A DNA stretch of 13,383 nt from Puniceicoccales bacterium. GTDB taxonomy: Bacteria > Verrucomicrobiota > Verrucomicrobiia > Opitutales > UBA953. Where the stretch lies: assembly GCA_031289285.1 (NCBI GenBank), contig JAITPT010000293.1, forward strand, positions 1 through 13,383, in the 5' to 3' direction. Shown here one piece after another: positions 1 through 7,724 of this stretch; the stretch's first letter is position 1, and every line of letters starts with the position of its first letter. Position numbers and translations under genes: made by a program. The notes under the pieces are model-generated. The model saw only the letters and a list, made by a program, of their open reading frames with translations. It did no database searches and had not been told where the DNA came from.

Positions 1-262
1 GCGGGCTGTAAGCCCGCCTCAACCTTCGTTCTGAACGCCACCCTCGCACCACCGCCGCCTACCTCCATTGCGTTAAGGTGGGCTTACAGCCCACAGTGGA
101 GAAACCGCCCATTATCCTATGGCTTCGCCATAGGCTATTATGAAGCCGCGCCGTTGGCGCTACGATGCACCCTCCGTTTCAAAGGCTATTCTCGTATTTT
201 CACGCTACCTGAACGGTATTGGGTTAAAACCCCGTGCTACCGACATTGCGTCCCTACGGGAC
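1..262. repeat. Palindrome-rich, REP-like intergenic repeat region
   Basis: This stretch holds no convincing gene but several dyads. The arms 3-23 and 72-92 are inverted copies matching at 19 of 21 positions, and each arm contains its own small palindrome (gggct-gta-agccc at 3-15, mirrored at 80-92). A perfect 8-bp stem with a 3-nt loop lies at 116-134 (cctatggc/gccatagg). Smaller dyads follow at 221-232 (gggtt/aaccc) and 250-262 (gtccc-tac-gggac). From memory, similar gtccc-tac-gggac and gggcttacagccc motifs are scattered between genes in many environmental bacteria, but the copy number in this genome cannot be seen from one window. No transposase is present here. Confidence 0.6.
116..134. 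repeat. Perfect 8-bp hairpin
   Basis: The sequence cctatggc-ttc-gccatagg forms a perfect 8-bp stem with a 3-nt loop. It has no T-tract and sits inside the palindrome-rich block, so it reads as part of a repeat element rather than a terminator. Confidence 0.6.
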
Positions 263-274
263 TAAAAGACACCC

Positions 275-640
275 GTGCCCAATTTTTTAAGGAGTGTCCT
301 TAAAAGTGAAGAATTAAAAAATCTGAAGGATGCTCTGTCTGAGAATAAAATTCCTTTCAGTGAGCCAAAGATCTGTGCTGAAATAATTCTTGGAGAAAGA
401 CAAAAAGCATTGAGGATACAGCCCATGCTTTACCTTTGTTTTCCTATAACTGAACTAAAAAACGGTAAAGGCTTCATCGGAAAAAAAGCCAGTTCCAACG
501 CTTCAGGTTACTTTGTCATAAACAAATCCAACGCTGGCGTTTTTATTCAATTGCTTCGTCTCTTTGGAATGCTCAGCGGAAATCACCGCCGCGATGTGAT
601 TTCGATAATTGATGTGATTTTAGAGAAAACAAAAACTTAA
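275..640 (+). CDS. Small hypothetical protein, AT-rich
   Basis: This open frame of 121 residues has a clearly lower GC content and more Lys, Ile and Asn codons (aaa, att, aat) than every neighbour. I do not recognise a family. The protein looks soluble, with a Lys/Glu-rich N-terminal third (LKSEELKNLKDALSENK), a hydrophobic stretch (MLYLCFPI) and a C-terminal helix-like segment, and no signal peptide. The start is uncertain: an in-frame stop lies at 263-265, the first possible start is GTG at 275 with no good ribosome binding site, and there is no in-frame ATG until codon 51. It could be the 3' remnant of a gene truncated by the repeat DNA to its left, or an acquired small gene. Base composition argues for foreign origin. 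Expression is not demonstrated. Confidence 0.4.
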   Translation: MPNFLRSVLKSEELKNLKDALSENKIPFSEPKICAEIILGERQKALRIQPMLYLCFPITELKNGKGFIGKKASSNASGYFVINKSNAGVFIQLLRLFGMLSGNHRRDVISIIDVILEKTKT

Positions 641-656
641 ACGATACTCGTTTTTT
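639..656 (+). terminator. Possible short rho-independent terminator
   Basis: A 6-bp stem (aaacga-tac-tcgttt) overlaps the stop codon of the AT-rich ORF and runs directly into further Ts (654-656). The stem is short and AT-rich, so termination strength would be low, but the position at the 3' end of the gene fits. Confidence 0.35.
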
Positions 657-670
657 CGTCCCGTAAGATG

Positions 671-687
671 CAGACAAAGGGTGTCTG
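671..687. repeat. Small dyad in hydrolase leader
   Basis: A perfect 6-bp stem, cagaca-aaggg-tgtctg, lies 84 bp before the hydrolase ATG. It may be an mRNA leader hairpin. There is no T-run after it, so no terminator is claimed. The rest of 641-770 shows no clear promoter or Shine-Dalgarno sequence; just before the ATG the sequence is pyrimidine-rich. Confidence 0.25.
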
Positions 688-770
688 TGCGAATACGGAG
701 GGAACACTTTCCCCGCGTCGCCTGTCTCCGCTCTCTCCTCGTTTCCTCAACACCGTTTCACTCCCTCACT

Positions 771-3700
771 ATGAAAATCTCACTGCTCCCACGCCTATTT
801 CCGCCTGCGCTTTCTGCGCTCCTGCTCGCGCTCGCGCCGGTTTTTCCCGCCGCAAATGCTGCATCCGCCGCGCCCACCGCCGCCGCGCCTACGCCGCCTG
901 CGGGGGCAGAGGTCGTTTGGACGACGCCTTCCAAAAACACCTACGAGACAATGCCGCTGGGCAACGGCGAGGTCGCCCTCAACGCTTGGGTGGACGAACT
1001 CGGCGACCTGCGCTTCTACATTTCGCGCATCGACTCCGTGGACGAAAACTTCCGCGTGCTCAAAGTCGGCGCGGTGCGCGTACGCGTCGGCGACGCCGCA
1101 GTCAAACGCACTGCCGCCGCATTCCGCCAAACGCTCGACACGCACCGCGGCGTGCTCACCACCGAATACGGCACAGGCGACGAGCGCGTCTCGCTGCGCC
1201 TGTGGGTGGACGCGAACCGGCCCGTCATCGTCGTCGAGACGGAGACCGCCAAGCCCGCCGCCGCCAGCGCGACCAACGAGATGTGGCGTGTGCAGCGCGA
1301 GAAAATCACCGACAACCAGAGCAGCGAAGTCGCCCCGCTCCCCTCCAACGCCAGAGACGACGGCGGCGGCAAACGCCACACCGAAACCATCCCGCCTATC
1401 GCGTTCTACATGGAGCCAGACACCGTGCTCGTCGGCGTCGAAGAAGCCGCCGCCTCCGCGACCGCCGCCGCCGCCGCCGCCCCGCGTTTCACCACGCCAC
1501 TCGTCACGGGTGCTCGCCCTGCCATCGGCTGGTTCCACCGCAACGCCTATTCATCGGCCTATCACCTCGTCGCCAAAATTCAGGGCATGGAAAACTACCC
1601 GCGCGAAGACCCGATTTTGCACCGCACGTTTGGTGCGCTCATTCAAAGTGCCCAGCCCGCCCGCCGCGCCAACGCCACTACCCTCGAAGCCGCGCCCGCG
1701 CTGAGACACCGCTTTGAAATCGCCGCCATCACCCTCCACCCCGCCACGCCCCAAAAATGGCTCGACGCCACCGCCGCCGCACTTCGCGACGCCGCAAAAA
1801 TCCCCGTCGCCGAGCGCTTCGCTAACCACCAAAAATGGTGGCTCGATTTCGCAAACCGCAGCTGGGTGCGCTTCTCAAAAACCGACGCCGCCGCCATCGC
1901 CAATGGCACCACCGCCTCCGCCGCCGCCGCCCTCGACCCCATCCCGTCGAACAACCACAACATCCGCATCGGTTACGACCAACACAACACCTCCGCTTTC
2001 CAAGGCGACATCGCCCGCCTCACCATTTTCAAAGGCGTCCGCTCCGACGCCGACATCGCCAAATACGCGCAAGTCACCCACGACGCCCCCTCCGCGATAT
2101 TCACCGACAGCAGCGTCTCTTTCCACGCCAACGCCCAAACCAAAAAACCGCTCCAACTCCCCAACACCTCCCGCAAAACCTTCGCCGGCGGCATCACCAT
2201 CGAAGCGGCAATTTTCCCGAAAAGTTTCCGCACCCACGGGCGCATCGCCGACAAAATCACACCCGGTCGCCAAAACGGTTTCCTCTTCGACACCACGCCC
2301 GGCGGCGGCCTGCGCGTCGTCATCGGCGACACCACGCACCTCTTCCCCCGCGCCCTCACGCAGAGCCGCTGGCAACACGTCGCCGTGACCATCGCGCCCG
2401 ACGCCCAAGTCCGCGTCTTCCTCGCGGGCAAACCACTCACCGCCGCCGCAGTCACCGTCCACGGCGAAACCGACACCAACACCGACGACGCCTTCGTCCT
2501 CACCCGCGCCTACGCCCTCCAACGCTACATCACCGCTTGCGCCGGACGCGGGCGCCTCCCCATCAAGTTCAACGGCTCCATCTTCACCGTCCCCGAAAAA
2601 GGCAAAGAGGGCAACGCCGACTACCGTCGCTGGGGTCCCGGCTACTGGTGGCAAAACACGCGCCTGCCCTACCTCTCGATGCACGCCGCTGGCGACTTCG
2701 ACCTCATACAGCCGCTCTTCCGTATGTATATTGACGACCTCCTCCCGCTCTGCCTCCACCGCACGAAAAAATATCTCGCCCACGGCGGCGCGTATTACCC
2801 CGAGTGCATTTTCTTCTGGGGCGACGTTTTTCCGAAAACCTACGGGTGGACACCTTGGGACAAACGCAAGGACAAACTTCAATCCTCCGGCTGGCACAAA
2901 TGGGAATGGGTCGGCGGCCTCGAACTCGCCCAGATGGCCCTCGAATACGCCGCCTACACCGGCGACACCGCCTTCCTGCGCGACAAAGCCATCCCGCTCG
3001 CCACCGAGATTTTGCGCTTCTTTGACGAACACTACAAAACCGCCGCCGACGGCAAACTCCACATGTGGCCCTCGCAAGCTCTCGAAACATGGTGGGACTG
3101 CGTGAACCCCATGCCCGAAGTCGCCGGCCTCCACGCCGTCACCGCGCAATTAGAAACCGCCACCGCCGCCACACCCGCCCTGCGCCCCGCCTTCCTCACC
3201 GCGTTAAAAAACAAACTCCCCCCTATCCCCGTCACCCAATCGCGTGACGGCAAAACCATGCTCGCCCCCGGCAAAGTTTTCAAAAGCTACCGCAACTGCG
3301 AAAACCCCGAACTCTACGCCGTCTTCCCATTCCGCCTCGTCACCTACGCCAACGGCAACACAGCCCACGGCATCGAAGCCCTCAACAACCGACGCGAGCG
3401 CGGCGCATTCGGATGGCGTCAAGACGACCTCTTCATGGCCAACCTCGGCCTCGGCGACCAAGCCCGCAGTTTCCTCGTGCGCCGCGCCCGCAACAAGCAC
3501 GCCGCCTCGCGCTTCCCCGCCTTCTGGGGTCCCAACTACGACTGGATTCCCGACCAAGACCACGGCGGCGTTTTGACCAAAGGCGCACAATCCCTCGCTA
3601 TGCAATGCGAAGGTACCCGCATAGACCTCTTCCCCGCGTGGCCTACGGGCTGGGACGGCGACTTCAAACTCCACGCCCCCTTCCAGACAACCGTCGAAGC

Positions 3701-3785
3701 CACTCTCAAAAACGGCAAAATCACCAAGTTAATAGTCACCCCCAAAGAACGCGAAAAAGACGTGCGCGTGTTGCTGAAAAAGTGA
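771..3785 (+). CDS. Secreted DUF5703 / GH95-like hydrolase with LamG-like insert
   Basis: A predicted secreted carbohydrate-active protein of 1004 residues. ATG 771 is chosen because it gives a clean signal peptide (basic start, Leu/Ala core, ANA at 28-30); the open frame extends upstream without such a start. Residues about 46-355 match the DUF5703 N-terminal beta-sandwich (W50, MPLGNGE 61-67, FYISRIDS, HRTFGAL 284-290). The helical-barrel part resumes at TRAYALQRY (578 onward) with KFNGSIF, HGGAYYPE (671-678), WHKWEWVGGLE (708-718) and ETWWDCVNPMPE (772-783), and ends in a GH95-type C-terminal sandwich (LFPAWPTGW). Acidic residues E678, E718, D776 and E783 are candidates for catalysis. Residues about 387-573 are a jelly-roll-like insert whose segments appear in permuted order. 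The family suggests hydrolysis of fucose- or related sugar-containing glycans, but the substrate is not known. A co-oriented gene follows 103 bp later. Confidence 0.85.
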   Translation: MKISLLPRLFPPALSALLLALAPVFPAANAASAAPTAAAPTPPAGAEVVWTTPSKNTYETMPLGNGEVALNAWVDELGDLRFYISRIDSVDENFRVLKVGAVRVRVGDAAVKRTAAAFRQTLDTHRGVLTTEYGTGDERVSLRLWVDANRPVIVVETETAKPAAASATNEMWRVQREKITDNQSSEVAPLPSNARDDGGGKRHTETIPPIAFYMEPDTVLVGVEEAAASATAAAAAAPRFTTPLVTGARPAIGWFHRNAYSSAYHLVAKIQGMENYPREDPILHRTFGALIQSAQPARRANATTLEAAPALRHRFEIAAITLHPATPQKWLDATAAALRDAAKIPVAERFANHQKWWLDFANRSWVRFSKTDAAAIANGTTASAAAALDPIPSNNHNIRIGYDQHNTSAFQGDIARLTIFKGVRSDADIAKYAQVTHDAPSAIFTDSSVSFHANAQTKKPLQLPNTSRKTFAGGITIEAAIFPKSFRTHGRIADKITPGRQNGFLFDTTPGGGLRVVIGDTTHLFPRALTQSRWQHVAVTIAPDAQVRVFLAGKPLTAAAVTVHGETDTNTDDAFVLTRAYALQRYITACAGRGRLPIKFNGSIFTVPEKGKEGNADYRRWGPGYWWQNTRLPYLSMHAAGDFDLIQPLFRMYIDDLLPLCLHRTKKYLAHGGAYYPECIFFWGDVFPKTYGWTPWDKRKDKLQSSGWHKWEWVGGLELAQMALEYAAYTGDTAFLRDKAIPLATEILRFFDEHYKTAADGKLHMWPSQALETWWDCVNPMPEVAGLHAVTAQLETATAATPALRPAFLTALKNKLPPIPVTQSRDGKTMLAPGKVFKSYRNCENPELYAVFPFRLVTYANGNTAHGIEALNNRRERGAFGWRQDDLFMANLGLGDQARSFLVRRARNKHAASRFPAFWGPNYDWIPDQDHGGVLTKGAQSLAMQCEGTRIDLFPAWPTGWDGDFKLHAPFQTTVEATLKNGKITKLIVTPKEREKDVRVLLKK
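1930..2490 (+). other. LamG/concanavalin-like insert inside hydrolase gene
   Basis: This coding segment (residues about 387-573) separates the conserved RSWVRF strand of the hydrolase from its TRAYALQRY helix. It first shows a typical LamG C-terminal end (IRIGYDQHNT...FQGDIARLTIF, then SDADIAKYA) and then a LamG N-terminal and middle part (GITIEAAIFPKSF, GRIADK, GFLFDT, LRVVIGD, WQHVAVTI, VRVFLAGKPL). The second part stops before the usual final IG...GDI strand pair. This is the reverse of normal LamG order, so it is either a circular permutation or two truncated domains fused. A carbohydrate-binding or structural role is inferred only. Confidence 0.6.
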
Positions 3786-3797
3786 GCACGGCGCACG

Positions 3798-3813
3798 GGC
3801 AGCGACAGCTGCC
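3798..3813. repeat. Intergenic hairpin between hydrolase and HzsA-like gene
   Basis: A perfect 6-bp stem with 4-nt loop, ggcagc-gaca-gctgcc, begins 13 bp after the hydrolase stop. There is no T-tract, so it is not a canonical terminator; it could stabilise the upstream mRNA or attenuate read-through into the gene at 3889. No other signal is obvious in 3786-3888. Confidence 0.35.
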
Positions 3814-3888
3814 GACGGGGCGGTGGTGGGTGGCTTCCTGCTGTCTGGTGCAACATTTTCCACTGCTGCTTGTTTTGAAGCCCCGTTC

Positions 3889-6800
3889 ATGCACAAATTA
3901 CTTTCACGCATTCGCATCTTCGCCGTCTCCGCCGGAGCATTCGCTCTCGCCGCAACCGCCGCAACCGCCGCAACCGCATACGACAATGGCTCCGTGCCCG
4001 TCAACACGCCCGACTCCGCACGGCGGCTCATCAACGACCTCCTCGCCACTCACGGCGAAAAGGGCTACCCACGCGGCAAAGAGTTTCTCGCACGCCTCGA
4101 CGCCCTCGAGAAAGCCAATCCCGCCACCCCCACCGCCGCCCCCGACAAAGCCGCGCTCGTCGCACTCATCCGCGAAGCCGCGCTCGCCAACCCTGCGCTC
4201 GACTTCGACCGCATCCTCTTTGTCCGTCGCAAACCCGGCCCGCACGGCGTCGGCTTCATGCAGCTAAACTCGCACAGCGAAGACGGCATCACCCGCACCG
4301 GTTGGGACAACGAAATCGTCCTCCTCTCCAACCTCCGCGCCGCCGCGCCCGCGCTCACCCCCATCTATCGCCATCCGGGCAAAGCAATCATGCGCGACCT
4401 CGACCTGCATTTCGACGCTGACCGCTTCCTCTTCGCCACCGTCAACGCCAATGGCGACTGGGGCGTTTTTGAAAAATCCCTCGCCACGCCCGCCGCCCCG
4501 CCCCGCGAACTCACCCCCAACGACCAGCGCGGCATCCAGTGGTTCGACCCCTGCTACCTCCCCGAAGAAGGTGCCATCCTCGCCTTCTCCACGGCGGGCG
4601 TCCAAGGCGTCCCCTGCGAAAACGGCGGCTACAAAGTCTCCAGCCTTTACCGCGTCGAAAACAAACCCACCACCACCACCACCACCACCGCCACCGCCTC
4701 CGCGCCCCACGTCCGCCAGCTCACCTTCGAGCAAGACAGCGGTTGGCACCCGCGCACACTCAACGACGGGCGCGTCATGTATCTCCGCTGGCAATACACC
4801 GACACGCCGCACTACTTCGACCGTATGCTCTTCACGATGCTTCCCGACGGACGTCAGCAAAAAGCCCTCTGGGGTAGCGGCGCGTATTTCCCGACTGCCT
4901 ACAAACACGCCCGCCCCGTCCCCGGTCATCCGAGCATGGTTCTCGGCGTCGCGGGCAGCCACCACGGTCTCGCCGAGCAAGGCCGCCTCCTGCTCGTTGA
5001 CCCCAACCTCGGCACCCACTACCCGTTCCGCCACGCACCCAAAACCAAGCAATGGGGGCCGGAGGGCGCGGAGCTTGAAATCCCCGCCCAAGTCTATCCC
5101 GCCAGCGTCACCGGTTGCGTGCAGGAAATCCCCGGCTGGGGGCGCGACGTCGTTGGCAACGTCAAAGACGGCCAAGGCGAAAATCAGACCTACACCTTCG
5201 CCACTCCTTTTCCGATTAACGAAAAATACTTCCTCACCAGCATCCGCCTTCGCGGGCAAAGAAACTTCGCAATCTACCTCGCCGACCGCTTCGACAACCT
5301 TGTCAAACTCTACGAAATCCCCGGCGAAAACCTTTTCGAGCCGACCCCGCTCATCCCACGCAAACGCCCGCCCGTCATCCCAGATTTCGTCGCACCCGCC
5401 CTCGCCAACGCCGCCAAATCCGCCGCCGCCGTCGTCGCCGCTACGCCCGCACCCACCGCGCCCGCTGCCGCCGCGCCAGCCGTCGGCCTGCCGCACGGCA
5501 CCATGCTCGTCACCGATGTCTATGACGGGCGTGGCCTCCCCGAGATACCGCGCGGCGCGGCAAAATCCATCCGCGTCATCGCCTACCACTTTGCCTTCTG
5601 GCGGCGCGGCGGACACCACTCCGTCGGCGAACATTCCTCGTGGGACATCAAACGCATCCTCGGCACCGTGCCCATCGAAGCCGACGGCTCCGCGTTTTTC
5701 AAAGTTCCCGCCAACACCCCCGTCGCTCTGCAAGTGCTCGACGCCGACGGTGCCGCCATTCAGCTGATGCAAAGTTGGACAATCGCCATGCCCGGCGAAG
5801 GCGTTGCCTGCGCGGGTTGCCACGAGAGCAGCAACACCACCTTTGTTTCCCGCCGCGTCCTCGCCGCCAACAAACCGCCCCGCGAACTGACGCCCTTCTA
5901 CGGCCCCGAACGCCCCTTCAGCTTTGAGACCGAAATCCAGCCCCTCCTCGACCGCCACTGCGTCGGCTGCCACAGCGACGCCAACGCCAAAGCCCTTCCC
6001 ATCCCGTCCTTCATCGCGCACCGCCCCGGCGAATGGCAGCGCGACACCGCCTACCGCGCCCTGCACCCATACGTCCGCCGTCCCGGCCCCGAGACATTTA
6101 TCGAGACCAAAGTGCCGATGGAGTTTCACGTCTCCGGCAGCGAACTCATCCAACGTCTCCGGCGCGGCCACTTCGGCGTCGAGAAGCGGCTTGACCGCGA
6201 AGCATGGGAACGCCTCTACGCATGGATTGACCTCAACGCCCCGTATCGCGGCGCGTGGAACGAGGCCAATTTTGAGAAACTCCGCCTCGACCTCCAACTC
6301 GCCTACCTCGGCAACACCTACAACTCCGAGGAAGCCCACCGCCGCGCCAAACGCCAGCTCGCCGCCAACCCCGTCCCACAAGCCGCGCCCGTCTCCGCCG
6401 AAAAACTCCGCCAGCTCCTCGCCGCCTCCCGCGCACCGGCCTCCGTCGCTGCCACCGCAACAGCCACCGCAGCACCCGTCCACTTCGCTTCCGTCGCCGC
6501 TGCCGCCGCTGGTGCCGGTGCCGCCGCAGAGCTTCCGCGCCTCACGCTTACGCTCGCGTCCGCGTCCGCGCCGGATGCCCCTGCCATCGCCTTCCGCCGC
6601 ATCCCGGCTGGCACCGTCACCCTCGGTTCCCCCGACGGTTTCTCCGACGAACGCCCGCTCTCTCCCGTCCGCATCGCCAAGCCCTACTGGATTGCCGAAA
6701 CGGAAATCACCAACGCCCAATACGCCGCCTTCGACCCCGTCCACGACACCGGCTACACCGTCGAAACCGGCAAAGACCACGTCGCTCCCGGCCACATCGC

Positions 6801-7392
6801 CAATCACCCCGACCAACCCGTTGCCCGTATCTCGTGGCGGCAGGCGATGGATTACTGCCAGTGGCTTTCCAAAAAAACTGGCAAGCGCGTCACTCTCCCC
6901 ACCGAAGCTCAATGGGAACACGCCGCTCGCGCTGGCTCCGCGACCACATTTCACTTTGGCCCCCGCGACGCCGATTTCTCCGCCCACGCCAACCTCGCCG
7001 ATGCCGGTCTGCGTCGCACCAGCCGTGGTTATCCGGGCGGCTCGCGTATCGGGCGGCGCAGCAATTTCCCCAACGGCTACCCGTTCCCGTTGCGCGACGA
7101 CCGCTTTGCGGACAAATGGTTCACTGTGGATTACGTCCGCCAATACGCCCCCAATGCATGGGGTCTTTACGACACGATTGGCAATGTCTGGGAATGGACG
7201 CGCACCTCCTACGCCCCTTACCCCTATCGGGACAACGACGGGCGCAACGACCTAAATCCTGCTACAAAAAAGGTTGCCCGTGGCGGCTCTCACGCTGACC
7301 GTCCCAGAGTTATCGGCAGTGCCGTGCGTCTCCCCTACGAAGCCTACCAAAAGGTTCACAACGTCGGCTTCCGCCCCATCATTGAAGAATAG
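3889..7392 (+). CDS. Exported HzsA-like di-heme protein fused to FGE-type domain
   Basis: A protein of 1167 residues, predicted periplasmic. ATG 3889 gives a signal peptide ending near ATA (28-30). Residues about 165-500 resemble a beta-propeller (RQLTFEQDSGWHPRTLNDGRV and similar Asp/Gly/Trp repeats), interrupted by a Thr run (261-267). After an Ala/Pro linker (502-536) comes a segment like the middle domain of hydrazine synthase alpha (TMLVTDVYDG, SIRVIAYHFA, PADG-like PIEADGSAFFKVP, SWTIAMPGEGVACAGCHE). Two c-type heme motifs follow: C641-AGC-H645 and C691-VGC-H695. After a second Ala-rich linker (about 843-900) an FGE/SUMF1-type domain fills 901-1165 (FRRIPAGTVTLGS, LPTEAQWE 1003-1010, GLYDTIGNVWEWT 1092-1104, VARGGSH 1129-1135). 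It lacks the paired catalytic Cys of true formylglycine-generating enzymes. Covalent heme and export are well supported; the reaction is unknown. True hydrazine synthesis is unlikely, because the other subunits are absent from the window. Confidence 0.85.
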   Translation: MHKLLSRIRIFAVSAGAFALAATAATAATAYDNGSVPVNTPDSARRLINDLLATHGEKGYPRGKEFLARLDALEKANPATPTAAPDKAALVALIREAALANPALDFDRILFVRRKPGPHGVGFMQLNSHSEDGITRTGWDNEIVLLSNLRAAAPALTPIYRHPGKAIMRDLDLHFDADRFLFATVNANGDWGVFEKSLATPAAPPRELTPNDQRGIQWFDPCYLPEEGAILAFSTAGVQGVPCENGGYKVSSLYRVENKPTTTTTTTATASAPHVRQLTFEQDSGWHPRTLNDGRVMYLRWQYTDTPHYFDRMLFTMLPDGRQQKALWGSGAYFPTAYKHARPVPGHPSMVLGVAGSHHGLAEQGRLLLVDPNLGTHYPFRHAPKTKQWGPEGAELEIPAQVYPASVTGCVQEIPGWGRDVVGNVKDGQGENQTYTFATPFPINEKYFLTSIRLRGQRNFAIYLADRFDNLVKLYEIPGENLFEPTPLIPRKRPPVIPDFVAPALANAAKSAAAVVAATPAPTAPAAAAPAVGLPHGTMLVTDVYDGRGLPEIPRGAAKSIRVIAYHFAFWRRGGHHSVGEHSSWDIKRILGTVPIEADGSAFFKVPANTPVALQVLDADGAAIQLMQSWTIAMPGEGVACAGCHESSNTTFVSRRVLAANKPPRELTPFYGPERPFSFETEIQPLLDRHCVGCHSDANAKALPIPSFIAHRPGEWQRDTAYRALHPYVRRPGPETFIETKVPMEFHVSGSELIQRLRRGHFGVEKRLDREAWERLYAWIDLNAPYRGAWNEANFEKLRLDLQLAYLGNTYNSEEAHRRAKRQLAANPVPQAAPVSAEKLRQLLAASRAPASVAATATATAAPVHFASVAAAAAGAGAAAELPRLTLTLASASAPDAPAIAFRRIPAGTVTLGSPDGFSDERPLSPVRIAKPYWIAETEITNAQYAAFDPVHDTGYTVETGKDHVAPGHIANHPDQPVARISWRQAMDYCQWLSKKTGKRVTLPTEAQWEHAARAGSATTFHFGPRDADFSAHANLADAGLRRTSRGYPGGSRIGRRSNFPNGYPFPLRDDRFADKWFTVDYVRQYAPNAWGLYDTIGNVWEWTRTSYAPYPYRDNDGRNDLNPATKKVARGGSHADRPRVIGSAVRLPYEAYQKVHNVGFRPIIEE
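5809..5823 (+). other. CXXCH heme-c motif 1 (CAGCH)
   Basis: Encodes C641-A-G-C644-H645 directly after MPGEGVA, the position of the first heme in the HzsA family. In hydrazine synthase the residue four after the His is, as I recall, a Tyr that binds heme iron; here it is Asn649, so axial ligation probably differs. Confidence 0.8.
5959..5973 (+). other. CXXCH heme-c motif 2 (CVGCH)
   Basis: Encodes C691-V-G-C694-H695 in the context IQPLLDRHCVGCHSD, which is the classical cytochrome-c-like IQPILxxxCxxCH motif common in planctomycete and verrucomicrobial multi-domain proteins. A second covalently bound heme is expected. Confidence 0.85.
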
Positions 7393-7483
7393 GCGAAACC
7401 CTCTTTCGAGAGACATCGTCGGGCACATTTTTATAGAGTGCGGTGCTTGCCGTTCCGTGCTAACGAAAATCGTGAGTCAAGTG

Positions 7484-7506
7484 AAAAAGGGTCTGACCCT
7501 TTATTG
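7484..7506. repeat. 23-bp palindromic direct repeat, copy 1
   Basis: The core aaagggtc-t-gacccttt is an 8-bp palindrome with a single central base, flanked by As on the left and TTATTG on the right. An identical 23-bp copy lies at 7612-7634. The A-stem-T layout would allow it to act as a terminator in both directions. Confidence 0.75.
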
Positions 7507-7537
7507 ACCTTGGTTGGGATACTTGGCGACGTGGAAT

Positions 7538-7596
7538 GGTCTTATAGGTCTTATAGGACGTATAGGACCTATAAGTCCTATAAGACCTATAAGACC
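7538..7596. repeat. 59-bp near-perfect hairpin of 9-bp units
   Basis: The arms 7538-7558 and 7576-7596 are perfect 21-bp inverted copies, and pairing continues through the middle to a single unpaired base at 7567. Of 29 possible pairs only one (7560/7574) fails. The left half is built of 9-bp units (taggtctta, taggacgta) and the right half of the same unit inverted (cctataaga, twice exactly). The same 9-bp motif forms the array at 10799-10861 on the other side of the hipBA-nuclease genes. Confidence 0.8.
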
Positions 7597-7611
7597 TATC
7601 ATCTGCAAGCA

Positions 7612-7634
7612 AAAAAGGGTCTGACCCTTTATTG
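7612..7634. repeat. 23-bp palindromic direct repeat, copy 2
   Basis: Identical to 7484-7506 over 23 bp and in the same orientation. With copy 1 it brackets the 59-bp hairpin, giving a composite element of about 150 bp. Confidence 0.75.
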
Positions 7635-7684
7635 CCCTCCGGTCCCGCCGACACCGCTTTCAATGCGACGGAAGATACTGGTGT

Positions 7685-7724
7685 GTCGCAGTTTGTCGCG
7701 GCAAGTCGCGGCGGGTGGCGGCGG
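7685..7724. repeat. Four imperfect 10-bp tandem repeats
   Basis: The units are gtcgcagttt, gtcgcggcaa, gtcgcggcgg and gtggcggcgg, ending immediately at the stop codon of the minus-strand nuclease (7726-7728). They are probably slippage-derived. Confidence 0.45.

Noticed and set aside
668..1717. 349-residue Arg/Pro-rich plus-strand frame
   Set aside because: Out-of-frame reading of the hydrolase gene; Arg-rich low complexity is an artefact of GC-rich codons.
1875..3149. 424-residue open frame on the minus strand
   Set aside because: Antisense to the hydrolase gene and compositionally biased (Gly/Val/Glu), with no recognisable domain. The plus-strand frame carries all conserved motifs.
4264..7143. 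959-residue open frame on the minus strand
   Set aside because: It lies fully antisense to the HzsA-FGE gene. Its Gly/Val/Ala/Asp-rich composition without motifs is typical of the shadow frame of high-GC coding DNA.
3889..7392. Genuine hydrazine synthase / anammox locus
   Set aside because: No beta or gamma subunit genes are present, the domain is fused to an FGE-type module, and the residue four after the first heme His is Asn instead of the Tyr I recall in HzsA.
7401..7412. ctct-ttcg-agag hairpin as terminator of the HzsA-FGE gene
   Set aside because: The stem is only 4 bp and the nearest T-run is more than 10 nt away, so it is too weak to call.
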